Source: DASUPK01 sp963747425 (lineage in GTDB: Bacteria > Actinomycetota > Thermoleophilia > Solirubrobacterales > 70-9). From it: a DNA stretch of 64,000 nucleotides. Location: assembly GCA_963747425.1 (NCBI GenBank), contig CAVVFJ010000001.1, positions 248,001-312,000 on the forward strand, read 5' to 3'. The notes under the pieces are model-generated. The model saw only the letters and a program-made list of their open reading frames with translations. It did not search any database and was not told where the DNA came from. The first letter of the stretch is position 1; every line of letters starts with the position of its first letter. The position numbers and the translations under genes are program-made. Shown here piece after piece: positions 46,927 to 54,930 of the stretch.

Positions 46927-48267
46927 CTAGCGGGAGGCGGGTTCGGGCAACTGCCCGCGGAGAAGCTTCCCCGACGGCGTGCGCGGCAGGGCCGAGACGA
47001 AGTCCACCTGCTTCGGCACCTTGTACGAAGCGAGCGATGCGGAGCAATGCGAGCGCAGATCGTCCTCGCCGGTCTCTTCGCCGTCCGCGATGACGACCAG
47101 CGCGCAGACCGCCTCCTGCCACTCCGGGTCGGGTCGGCCGACCACGGCGGCGTCTGCGACAGCCGGATGGGCCAGCAGGATCGCCTCCACCTCGGCCGGC
47201 ATCACGTTCTCGCCGCCGGTGACGATCACTTCGCTGCTGCGGCCGGTGACGTAGAGGAAGCCCTCCTCGTCGATGTGGCCGAGGTCGCCGGTGTGCAGCC
47301 ACCCGTCCGGATCGATCGCCTCGCGTGACACGGTCGGCCCCTGGACCAGGATCTCGCCCTGCTCGATCCGGACGTGCGTGGTGAGCAGCGGCCGCCCGGC
47401 CGAGCCGACCTTGCGCTTCGCATCCTCCGTCGCGAGGGTCGTGACCTGGGAGCAGGCCTCCGTCATTCCGTAGGTCTGCACCACCGTCGCGCCGCGGTCG
47501 AGTGCCTCGCGGAGCGCGTCCGGCGGGACCGGGCCGCCGCCGATCAGGATGGCCCGGGGCCGGGAGAGATCCGCCCCTGCCTCGAGCAGCCTGATCAGCT
47601 GGGTCGGGACCAGCGAGAGCAGGCTGACGTCGCCGGTGAGGAGGGTGTCCGCCACCTGCTCGGTGTCGAACCCATCGAGCAGCACCGCGGTGGTGCCGTA
47701 GATCACGGAGCGGAGAATGATCGAGAGCCCGGCGACGTGGCTGAGGGGCAGGCAGCAGAGCCAGCGGTCACTCGGCTCGACGCCGATGTTGAAGGCGGAC
47801 CCCACCGCGCTGAACAGGAAGTTCCCGTAGGTGAGGCCGACCGGGCGCGGCGTTCCGGACGTTCCGCTGGTCAGGATCCGGCACTGGAGATCGTCCATGT
47901 CGTGCTCTCCGAGCAGCGGCAGATCTGCCTCGGTCTGGGTCAGGTCCGCGGCGTCGTTCAGGTCCACAGCCGGGCGCTCGGCGGCCAGCACAGCTGCGCG
48001 CTCCGCCTCCGTCAGGTGCGGGCTGAGCGGCAGCGCCACGGCGCCGAGCTTCATCAGGGCGTGGAGCAGCACGACCTCCTCGCGGCGCGGGTGCATGGTG
48101 AGGGCGGCGATGCCTTCCCTCCTCACCCCGTAGGCCGCGAGCCGCCTGGCGACCCAGGTCGCCTCCGCCTCGAGCTCCGCGTAGGTCACGCTGGACGCCT
48201 CCGTCACCAGCGCGGTTCGCTCGGGACAGCTCTGAGCCCGCTGCGCGAGCCAGTTGTCGAGCTTCAC
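46927..48267 (-). CDS. menE: o-succinylbenzoate-CoA ligase MenE
   Basis: A 446-residue ANL-superfamily acyl-CoA ligase. Seen: the P-loop LTSGTSGTPRPVGLTYGNF, LPLSHVAGLSIILRSV, GGGPVPPDALREAL, TYGMTEACSQVTTLA, GWLHTGDLGHIDEEGFLYVTGRSSEVIVTGGENVMP and the adenylation lysine in RTPSGKLLR. The size and the surrounding men genes favour MenE. The GTG at 48267 is used because a TAGGCT -10 lies 8 nt before it; this -10 is shared with divergent menB. Confidence 0.88.
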   Translation of the reverse strand: MKLDNWLAQRAQSCPERTALVTEASSVTYAELEAEATWVARRLAAYGVRREGIAALTMHPRREEVVLLHALMKLGAVALPLSPHLTEAERAAVLAAERPAVDLNDAADLTQTEADLPLLGEHDMDDLQCRILTSGTSGTPRPVGLTYGNFLFSAVGSAFNIGVEPSDRWLCCLPLSHVAGLSIILRSVIYGTTAVLLDGFDTEQVADTLLTGDVSLLSLVPTQLIRLLEAGADLSRPRAILIGGGPVPPDALREALDRGATVVQTYGMTEACSQVTTLATEDAKRKVGSAGRPLLTTHVRIEQGEILVQGPTVSREAIDPDGWLHTGDLGHIDEEGFLYVTGRSSEVIVTGGENVMPAEVEAILLAHPAVADAAVVGRPDPEWQEAVCALVVIADGEETGEDDLRSHCSASLASYKVPKQVDFVSALPRTPSGKLLRGQLPEPASR

Positions 48268-48273
48268 GGTTCC

Positions 48274-48280
48274 GTAGCCT
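48274..48280. promoter_or_regulatory. shared bidirectional -10 element (TAGCCTA) between menE and menB
   Basis: The 7-mer reads TAGCCT on the plus strand (11 nt before menB) and TAGGCT on the minus strand (7 nt before menE). It matches the architecture of the murA/HD pair. Confidence 0.5.
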
Positions 48281-48290
48281 AAGCGCCCGG

Positions 48291-49169
48291 ATGCCGAGGC
48301 GACACAAAGACGCACCCCCCGAGGAGCAGCTCTACGCGCCGATCGAGTGGCGCGGCGAGGGCGACTACGAGGACATCCTCTACGAACGCGGCGACGCGAT
48401 CGCCAAGATCTCCATCAACCGGCCCGAGGTCCACAACGCGTTCCGGCCGCCCACCCTCGCCGAGCTCCGCGACGCCTTCACCCGGGCTCGCGACGACGTC
48501 GAGGTCGCGGCGATCATCTTCACGGGCGCGGGCGACGAGGCCTTCTGCTCTGGCGGCGATCAGCGGATCCGCGGGGACGACGGCTATATCGGCGACGACG
48601 AGGTGGCCAAGCAGGGTGTCGGCCGACTCGACGTCGGCGACCTGCACGTGCAGATCAGGCGGCTGCCGAAGCCGGTGGTCGCAATGGTCGCCGGGTACGC
48701 GGTCGGCGGCGGCCACATCCTCCATCTGGTCTGCGACCTGACGATCGCCGGCGACAACGCGGTATTCGGGCAGACCGGGCCGCGGGTGGGCAGCTTCGAC
48801 GGCGGGTTCGGGTCCTCCCTCCTGGCCCGGAACGTCGGCGTCAAGAAGGCCAAGGAGATCTGGTTCCTCTCCCGGCTCTACGACGCGCAGGAGGCGCTCG
48901 ACATGGGCCTGGTCAACGCCGTGTTCCCGCTCGCCGACCTCGAGCGCGAGACGGTCGCCTGGTGCCGCGAGATGGCGGCCCTCTCCCCCCTCTCGCTGCG
49001 GCTGCTCAAGGCGAGCTTCAACGCCACCGAGGACGGCCTCGCCGGGATCCAGCAGCTCTCCCACGACGCGACGCTGCTCTTCTACATGACCGAGGAAGGC
49101 CAGGAGGGGCGCAACGCCTACCAGCAGGGACGCAGCCCGGACTTCTCCAAGTACCCGAAGAGGCCCTGA
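48291..49169 (+). CDS. menB: 1,4-dihydroxy-2-naphthoyl-CoA synthase
   Basis: A 292-residue crotonase-fold enzyme that cyclises o-succinylbenzoyl-CoA. Seen: YERGDAIAKISINRPEVHNAFRPPTLAELRDAF, GAGDEAFCSGGDQRIRGDDGYIGDD (MenB-type GDQ), AMVAGYAVGGGHILHLVCDLTIAGDNAVFGQTGPRVGSFDGG, LLARNVGVKKAKEIWFLSR and the terminal EGQEGRNAYQQGRSPDFSKYPKRP. The start is leaderless from the shared box. Confidence 0.96.
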   Translation: MPRRHKDAPPEEQLYAPIEWRGEGDYEDILYERGDAIAKISINRPEVHNAFRPPTLAELRDAFTRARDDVEVAAIIFTGAGDEAFCSGGDQRIRGDDGYIGDDEVAKQGVGRLDVGDLHVQIRRLPKPVVAMVAGYAVGGGHILHLVCDLTIAGDNAVFGQTGPRVGSFDGGFGSSLLARNVGVKKAKEIWFLSRLYDAQEALDMGLVNAVFPLADLERETVAWCREMAALSPLSLRLLKASFNATEDGLAGIQQLSHDATLLFYMTEEGQEGRNAYQQGRSPDFSKYPKRP

Positions 49170-49170
49170 G

Positions 49171-50052
49171 TTGAGGATCTGGCTGATGGCGGCGCGTCCG
49201 CGGACGCTGCCGGCGGCGATCGCGCCCGTGCTGGTCGGGACGGCCGCGGCAATCGAGCATCACGGAGACCTGCGCCGGGTCGGCGCCTTCATCGCGGCCC
49301 TGATCGGCTCGATCTTCATCCAGATCGGGACCAACCTCGCCAACGACTACTCGGACGCCAAGCGCGGCGCCGACACAGTCGACCGGCTCGGCCCGGTGCG
49401 GGTCACCTCGGCCGGGCTGGTCGCTCCGCAGCGGGTGCTGGTCGCGACCTGGGTCGCGTTCGGGATCGCGGTTGCGGCCGGGATCTACCTCGCCACGGTC
49501 GCCGGCTGGGTGATCATCGCGGTCGGGGTCGCCTCGATCGCCGCCGGCGTTCTGTACACGGGCGGACCGCGCCCGTACGGATACGCGGGGCTGGGCGAGC
49601 TGTTCGTCTTCCTCTTCTTCGGGCTGGTCGCCGTCAACGGCTCCTACTACGTGCAGCTGGAGCGGCTCGACTGGGTGCCCTTCGGCCTCTCGGTCGCGGT
49701 CGGCTGCCTGGCCACGGCGATCCTGGTGGTCAACAACGTGCGAGACATCGACACCGACCGGCGCTCGGGCAAGAACACGCTCGCGGTACGGCTTGGGCGC
49801 AACGGAGCGCGGCGCCTCTATCTCGGCCTGATCGGGCTTGCCTACCTTGCGCTGCTGGTGACGCTGGCAGCGAACGACGGGCCCTGGTGGGGGCTGCTCG
49901 GACTGGTCTCCGCACCGCTGGCGCTGCGGCCGGCGCGGGCGGTCATGACCCGCACCGACGGCCCCGCCCTGAACGGAGCGCTCGCCGGGACCGGCGCGCT
50001 GCTGGGCGCCTTCAGCCTCGCGCTCTCGGCGGGGCTGTTACTCGCCTCCTGA
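49171..50052 (+). CDS. menA: 1,4-dihydroxy-2-naphthoate polyprenyltransferase
   Basis: A 293-residue UbiA-family membrane prenyltransferase. Start TTG at 49171, 1 bp after the menB stop. Seen: IWLMAARPRTLPAAIAPVLVG, the first Asp motif NLANDYSDAKRGAD, the second DIDTDRRSGKNTLAVRLG, and about eight helices. It attaches the isoprenoid tail to DHNA at the membrane. Confidence 0.94.
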   Translation: MRIWLMAARPRTLPAAIAPVLVGTAAAIEHHGDLRRVGAFIAALIGSIFIQIGTNLANDYSDAKRGADTVDRLGPVRVTSAGLVAPQRVLVATWVAFGIAVAAGIYLATVAGWVIIAVGVASIAAGVLYTGGPRPYGYAGLGELFVFLFFGLVAVNGSYYVQLERLDWVPFGLSVAVGCLATAILVVNNVRDIDTDRRSGKNTLAVRLGRNGARRLYLGLIGLAYLALLVTLAANDGPWWGLLGLVSAPLALRPARAVMTRTDGPALNGALAGTGALLGAFSLALSAGLLLAS

Positions 50053-50072
50053 CCCCGGGTTAGAGTCGGCGG

Positions 50073-51155
50073 GTGCTCCTGGAGGAGATCGAGGTCATCC
50101 CGTACTCGCTGCCGTTTCGCGAGCCGTATGTGACCGCGCGGGGCGAGCTCACCGAGCGGAACCTGATCCTGGTCCGGATTCGGGGCGAGGGGCTGGAGGG
50201 CCTGGGCGAGACCGCCGCGCTTGCGCTGCGCGGCGGCATCCGGATCGACTCGATCGTGGCTGAGATCAGGGAGCGATGCTGGCCGGCGCTGCTCGACGGC
50301 GGCGTCGATCCGGCGCGAATCTGGTCGGCGATCGCCCGCTGCCGGAATCGCGGCGCGTCCGCCCAGGCGCTCGCGGCGATTGACATCGCGCTGCACGATC
50401 TGGTCGGCCGCGCCTCCGGCGATCCCGTTTGGCGGCTGCTCGGAGCTTCGGAGGCGAGCCCCGTGATCTGCAACGCGACCCTCCCGGCGGCCAACCCGGC
50501 CGCGACACGGAAGCTGGCCGAGGACTGGCGAGCGGAGGGGTTCCGCACCTTCAAGCTCAAGGTCGGTCTGCCCGGGGACGTGACGCAGGTTGCGACCGTC
50601 CGTCAGACGCTCGGACCGGAGGCCACGATCCGGGTGGACGCGAACGGCGCCTGGAGCGTCGACGATGCCGCCACGCGGCTGCGGGCGCTCGCGCAGCACG
50701 GCATCGAGCTCGCCGAACAGCCGGTTGGCACCTTCGAGCAGATGGTGGAGCTGCGGAAGCAGGTCGACGTGAAGATCGCTGCGGACGAGAGCCTGGTCTC
50801 GCCATTCGATGCGCGGCGCGCCCGCGACCTGGGGGCATGCCAGGTGGCCGCCGTCAAGGTCGCGAAGGTGGGCGGGCTCGGCGCCGCGCTCGGGATCGCC
50901 GAGGTGATGCCCTCCTACCTCTCCAGCGCGCTGGAGGGACCGGTCGGGATCACGGCCGCCGCCCACGCGGTGCAGGCGCTCGACGGGCGGGGCGGGAACG
51001 CCGGCGTCGCCCATGGGCTGGCGACGGAGAGACTCTTCTCGCAGTCGGTGGGTCGGGGGGCCGTCGCCGAGCGCGACGAGCTGATCGTCGACGATCGCCC
51101 CGGCCTGGGCGTGGAGATCGACGAAGAGGCGCTTGCGGCTCGCCGACTCGACTGA
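50073..51155 (+). CDS. menC: o-succinylbenzoate synthase MenC
   Basis: A 360-residue enolase-superfamily enzyme. Seen: the lid segment YSLPFREPYVTARGELTERNLILVRI, catalytic lysine pair in RTFKLKVG, the metal ligands in IRVDANGAWS, LAEQPVGTF and IAADESLVSP, and the distal lysine in AAVKVAKVGG. It dehydrates SHCHC to OSB. The GTG at 50073 follows TAGAGT by 6 nt. Confidence 0.9.
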   Translation: MLLEEIEVIPYSLPFREPYVTARGELTERNLILVRIRGEGLEGLGETAALALRGGIRIDSIVAEIRERCWPALLDGGVDPARIWSAIARCRNRGASAQALAAIDIALHDLVGRASGDPVWRLLGASEASPVICNATLPAANPAATRKLAEDWRAEGFRTFKLKVGLPGDVTQVATVRQTLGPEATIRVDANGAWSVDDAATRLRALAQHGIELAEQPVGTFEQMVELRKQVDVKIAADESLVSPFDARRARDLGACQVAAVKVAKVGGLGAALGIAEVMPSYLSSALEGPVGITAAAHAVQALDGRGGNAGVAHGLATERLFSQSVGRGAVAERDELIVDDRPGLGVEIDEEALAARRLD

Positions 51156-51200
51156 GATGCGAGCGTGCTCGCAGGCGAAGCCGAGAGCAACCCGTTTAAT
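51156..51200. repeat. interspersed palindromic repeat, copy C
   Basis: Runs from the menC stop to the menD start: GATGCGAGCGTGCTCGC then GGCGAAGCC then GAGAGCAACCCGTTTAAT. The stem is TGCTC/GAGCA with an inner GGC/GCC. The end TTTAAT lies 7 nt before the menD ATG and may act as its -10. Confidence 0.65.
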
Positions 51201-51207
51201 GCTGGGC

Positions 51208-52974
51208 ATGGATTCGGCGAATCGCAACACCGCGCTGGCCTCGGCGATGGCCGAGGAGCTGGCCCGCTGCGGTGTCAGCCGGGCGGTGGTCTCCCCCGGC
51301 TCCCGCTCCACCCCCCTGGCGGTCGCGCTCTGGCGACAGCCCGGCATCGAGGTGACGGTGATCCTGGACGAGCGCAGCGCAGGCTTCTTCGCCCTCGGCA
51401 CCGCGCTCGCCACGCGTGAGCCCGCCGCGGTGCTCTGCACGTCAGGGTCGGCCGCCGCCAACCTCCACCCCGCGGTGGTCGAGGCCGACGAGGCCGGCGT
51501 GCCGATGATCGTGCTCACCGCCGACCGCCCTCCCGAGCTGCGGGACATCGGCGCCGGGCAGACGATCGACCAGCTCAAGCTCTACGGAGATGCCGCGCGC
51601 TGGTTCTGCGACGTCGGGACCCACGAGGCCGACGACGGCGGCCTCCTGCACTTTCGCTCGGTGGCTTGCCGCGCCTACGCCACGGCGTCCGGGGACCCGC
51701 GACCCGGCCCCGTGCATCTCAACATCCCGTGGCGCGAGCCGCTGGCCCCGATCCCGGTCGAGGGCCAGGTGACGGCAACCGACCCGCTCGCGCTCGAGGG
51801 TCGCGGGGACAACCCGCTCAATGCCGTGACCCGAAGCACCTCCCGGGCCGATGAAGGACTCCTGGACCGGCTCGCCGAGCGGATCGAGGGAGCCCCCCGA
51901 GGCCTGATCGTCGCCGGGCGCCAGGCGGATCCGATGCTGGCCGAGCCCGTCGCGGCACTGGCGGCCGCCGCGGGCTATCCGATTCTCGCCGAGCCGACGT
52001 CCCAGATGCGGCGCGGTCCGCACGACCGGTCCCTGGTGGTGTCAGCCTACGACCACATCGCTCGCGACCGGGCCGCCGAGCTCGAACCCGAGCTGATCCT
52101 CCGCGTCGGCGACATGCCGACCAGCAAGCCGCTTCGCCAGTGGCTCGCCGCGATCGACGGGCTCGATCAGATCGTGATCGACCCCGCCGGGGAGTGGCGG
52201 GAGCCGACCAGGAAGGCGGGCACGATCGTCCGCGCCGATCCGGGCACGACCGCCAGATCCCTGACGGAGCGGCTGTCCCGCCTGCGCCCAGGCGCGAGCG
52301 CCGTGGCGGGGGCGCCATTCGCCGCCGAGTGGCTGGAGGCGGAGCGCGCCGTCCGGGAGGCCGTTGACGGACAGCTCGACATGCTCGACGAGCTCAGCGA
52401 GCCGGGCGTCTGGAGAGCGCTCTCGCGCGTCCTCCGAGACGGCGACTCGGTGCTGGCGGCATCGAGCATGCCCGTCCGCGACCTCGAGGCGTTCCTGCGT
52501 CCGGGCCCGGAGGGCGTGCGCTTCGCGTCCAACAGGGGCGCCAATGGAATCGACGGGCTGGTGTCGACCTCGGCCGGGCTGTCGGCGGGCAGCGGCAGCC
52601 GAACCTGGGCGGTCCTCGGAGACCTCGCCCTGTTCCACGACCTCGGCGGCCTGGCGGCGGCGCGGGCCATACCGGACCTGCGCCTGATCGTGATCGACAA
52701 CTCGGGCGGGGGCATCTTCCACTTCCTGCCGCAGGCAGAGGCCCTGCCGGAGGCCGAGTTCGAGGCGCTCCTCGGCACCCCGAGCGGGCTGGAGCCCGCG
52801 GCCGCGGGCGAGCTGTTCGGGCTCGGCGTGACGGCCCCGGCGACTCCCGCCGAGCTGGACGAGGCGCTGGGCGGGGACGCGCGGATGATCGTCCTCCGCA
52901 CGGACCGCCGGCGCAACCTCGAGGTGCACCGGGAGCTCAGCCGGCTAGCAGCGGCAGCAGCGCCTCGAACTTGA
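51208..52974 (+). CDS. menD: SEPHCHC synthase MenD
   Basis: A 588-residue ThDP enzyme joining 2-oxoglutarate to isochorismate. Seen: the MenD start SANRNTALASAMAEELARCGVSRAVVSPGSRSTPL, ERSAGFFALG (catalytic Glu region), TSGSAAANLHPAVVEADEAGVP, LTADRPPELRDIGAGQTIDQ, and NRGANGIDGLVSTSAG and LGDLALFHDLGGL with IDNSGGGIFHFLPQA as the ThDP/Mg motif. The ATG at 51208 is preferred, 7 nt after TTTAAT; the ATG at 51199 overlaps it. Its 3' end overlaps menF tail to tail by 38 bp. Confidence 0.95.
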   Translation: MDSANRNTALASAMAEELARCGVSRAVVSPGSRSTPLAVALWRQPGIEVTVILDERSAGFFALGTALATREPAAVLCTSGSAAANLHPAVVEADEAGVPMIVLTADRPPELRDIGAGQTIDQLKLYGDAARWFCDVGTHEADDGGLLHFRSVACRAYATASGDPRPGPVHLNIPWREPLAPIPVEGQVTATDPLALEGRGDNPLNAVTRSTSRADEGLLDRLAERIEGAPRGLIVAGRQADPMLAEPVAALAAAAGYPILAEPTSQMRRGPHDRSLVVSAYDHIARDRAAELEPELILRVGDMPTSKPLRQWLAAIDGLDQIVIDPAGEWREPTRKAGTIVRADPGTTARSLTERLSRLRPGASAVAGAPFAAEWLEAERAVREAVDGQLDMLDELSEPGVWRALSRVLRDGDSVLAASSMPVRDLEAFLRPGPEGVRFASNRGANGIDGLVSTSAGLSAGSGSRTWAVLGDLALFHDLGGLAAARAIPDLRLIVIDNSGGGIFHFLPQAEALPEAEFEALLGTPSGLEPAAAGELFGLGVTAPATPAELDEALGGDARMIVLRTDRRRNLEVHRELSRLAAAAAPRT

Positions 52975-54337
52975 GCTCCGACTCCTGAAGCTCGGCGGCC
53001 GGGTCGGAATCGGCGACGATCCCGCAGCCGGCGAACAGGTGCGCCTCGCGGTCCCGGAGCAGCGCCGAGCGCAGGCCGACGCAGAACTCCCCGTCCTCCG
53101 CGGCGTCCATCCAGCCGACGGGGCCCGTGTACCAGCCGCGGTCGATGCCCTCGAGCTCGTCGATCAGCTCCAGGGCGGGCTCGCGAGGCTCGCCCCCGAT
53201 CGCGGGGGTCGGATGCAGGTACGCGGCGAGCTCGATCGCGCTGTGCGACTCCGCGAGCTGGGCGCGGATCGGCGTCGCGAGATGCTGGAGGTTCCCCACC
53301 TTGACCACGAACGGCTCCCCCTCGGCGTGCACCCAGACCGAGTGGGGACGCAGGGTGCGCTCGATTCGCCGCACGACGATGCCGTGCTCGTCGCGGACCT
53401 TGGGGCTGCGCAGCATCGCCTCGCCCAGATGGTCGTCGACGGCAGGGTCAGCGCTCCGGGACGTCGTGCCGGCCAGCGCGACGGTGGCCGCCACGGCGCC
53501 GGACCGGCGCACCAGCAGCTCCGGACTGGCTCCGATGAAAGTCGCCTCCGGCGTGCCGAAGCAGAAGCAGAAGCAGGCGGGGAAGAGGTCGCGCAGCGCG
53601 CCGAGCAGGGCGCCGGGGTCGTGGGCGGCCGGCGCCTCGACCGTCAGCTCCCGGGCAAGGACCACCTTGTCGATCCCGCTCGAGCGGATCCGCTCGACTG
53701 CGTCGGAGACGATCCGCTCATAGCGCTCCGGCGGGTAGCGACCGGAGATCCGCATCGCGGCGCTCGGATGGGGATCGGCCGGGGTGAGCGGCGCCTGCCG
53801 AAGTGAGGCGAGCCTGCCCCCGATCCGCCTGAGAAGCGCATCGGCGTCTGCACCGGGCTCGAGCAGAGCGGCGACCGTGAGGAACGCGCGCCCCTCGCTG
53901 CGAGCGATCGCGACCTCGGGGAGGACGGCCAGCGCGGGCGGCAGGGACGACCAGATCGGCTCCGTCCCTCCCTCCGGAGCGAAGGCGAGACCGGTGGCCC
54001 ACACCGGGCCCGCGCCGCCGGGCAGCCCGCCGGGTTCATCGGCAATTCGGTCTCGGGTGACGCGCGAGCACCCCTCGGCCAGGTCGCGGAACCGATCCTC
54101 CCCCCTGCTGATCACCGCGGCGGCGGTACCGACCCCGGCCAGCGCAAAGCCACGGTCCGGCTGCTCCCAGCTGAACCAGCGGTCGGCTGCGAGCCTGGAG
54201 CCCGCGGCGAGCGCCGCTGGGTCCACGTCCTGATCTATCTCAACGGTGGCCGCAACCAGTCGCCCCGAGCCGGCGCGCGCCAGGGCGCCCTCGAACCGGT
54301 CGAGAAGGGCTCCAGCGTCGAGAGCGACACCCATCAT
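52937..54337 (-). CDS. menF: isochorismate synthase (MenF/EntC family)
   Basis: A 466-residue chorismate-utilising enzyme. Seen: YPPERYERIVSDAVERIRSSGIDKVVLAREL (catalytic Lys), FCFGTPEATFIGASPELLVR, ALAGTTSRSAD, the HGIVVRRIERTLRP region, VGNLQHLATPI, and the metal/chorismate segment HPTPAIGGEPREPALELIDELEGIDRGWYTGPVGW, then CVGLRSAL and FAGCGIVADSDPAAELQE. The start is the ATG at 54337 or 54334, directly after repeat copy D. Confidence 0.93.
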   Translation of the reverse strand: MMGVALDAGALLDRFEGALARAGSGRLVAATVEIDQDVDPAALAAGSRLAADRWFSWEQPDRGFALAGVGTAAAVISRGEDRFRDLAEGCSRVTRDRIADEPGGLPGGAGPVWATGLAFAPEGGTEPIWSSLPPALAVLPEVAIARSEGRAFLTVAALLEPGADADALLRRIGGRLASLRQAPLTPADPHPSAAMRISGRYPPERYERIVSDAVERIRSSGIDKVVLARELTVEAPAAHDPGALLGALRDLFPACFCFCFGTPEATFIGASPELLVRRSGAVAATVALAGTTSRSADPAVDDHLGEAMLRSPKVRDEHGIVVRRIERTLRPHSVWVHAEGEPFVVKVGNLQHLATPIRAQLAESHSAIELAAYLHPTPAIGGEPREPALELIDELEGIDRGWYTGPVGWMDAAEDGEFCVGLRSALLRDREAHLFAGCGIVADSDPAAELQESELKFEALLPLLAG

Positions 54338-54370
54338 GAAACGGGTTGCGCTGTCGCGCACCCTCGCATC
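54338..54370. repeat. interspersed palindromic repeat, copy D
   Basis: AAACGGGTTGCGC-TGTC-GCGCACCCTCGCAT has a perfect TGCGC/GCGCA stem inside GGG/CCC flanks. It occupies the whole gap between ilvN and menF. Confidence 0.68.
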
Positions 54371-54371
54371 A

Positions 54372-54926
54372 CTAGTTGTCGGGCTTGGAGCGTGCGATCG
54401 CGACCTCGCCCGTGCGAACCATCTCGATCAGGCCGTGTGGCCGGATCATCCGCTCGAACGCCTCGATCTTGTCGGCGCTGCCGGTGACCTCGATGGTCAG
54501 CGAGCGGCGAGAGACGTCGACGATCTTGGCGCGGAAGATCTCGGCGAACTGCATGATCTCGGCGCGGCTCTCGATCGGGGCGGAGACCTTGAACAGGGCC
54601 ATCTCGCGGGCGATCGTCTCGCCCGGCTCCATGTCCCTGATCTTGATCACGTTGACCAGCTTGTGGAGCTGCTTGGTGACCTGGTCGATCGGGTGAACGG
54701 CTCCGTCCAGGGTGAGCGTGATCCGGGAGATGTCGGGGTCCTCGGTCGGTCCGACCGCGAGCGTGTCGATGTTGAATCCACGGCGGCTGAAGAGCCCCGC
54801 GATTCGCGCCAGGACGCCTGGGCGGTTCTCGACCATGATCGAGAGCACGTGCTTGCGCCCGGTCAGCGCGCCCGAGGCGGCCTGCAGGTCCTCGAGCTTG
54901 ACGAGATCTGGCGTGCCGGCTTCCAT
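54372..54926 (-). CDS. ilvN: acetolactate synthase regulatory subunit
   Basis: A 184-residue small subunit. Tandem ACT domains: HVLSIMVENRPGVLARIAGLFSRRGFNIDTLAVGPTEDPDISRITLTL split over residues 23-72, then the C-terminal domain with REMALFKVSAP and IEVTGSADKIEAFERMIRPHGLIEMVRTGEVAI. It confers valine feedback on IlvB. It lies 4 bp after ilvB. Confidence 0.95.
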   Translation of the reverse strand: MEAGTPDLVKLEDLQAASGALTGRKHVLSIMVENRPGVLARIAGLFSRRGFNIDTLAVGPTEDPDISRITLTLDGAVHPIDQVTKQLHKLVNVIKIRDMEPGETIAREMALFKVSAPIESRAEIMQFAEIFRAKIVDVSRRSLTIEVTGSADKIEAFERMIRPHGLIEMVRTGEVAIARSKPDN

Positions 54927-54930
54927 CGTC

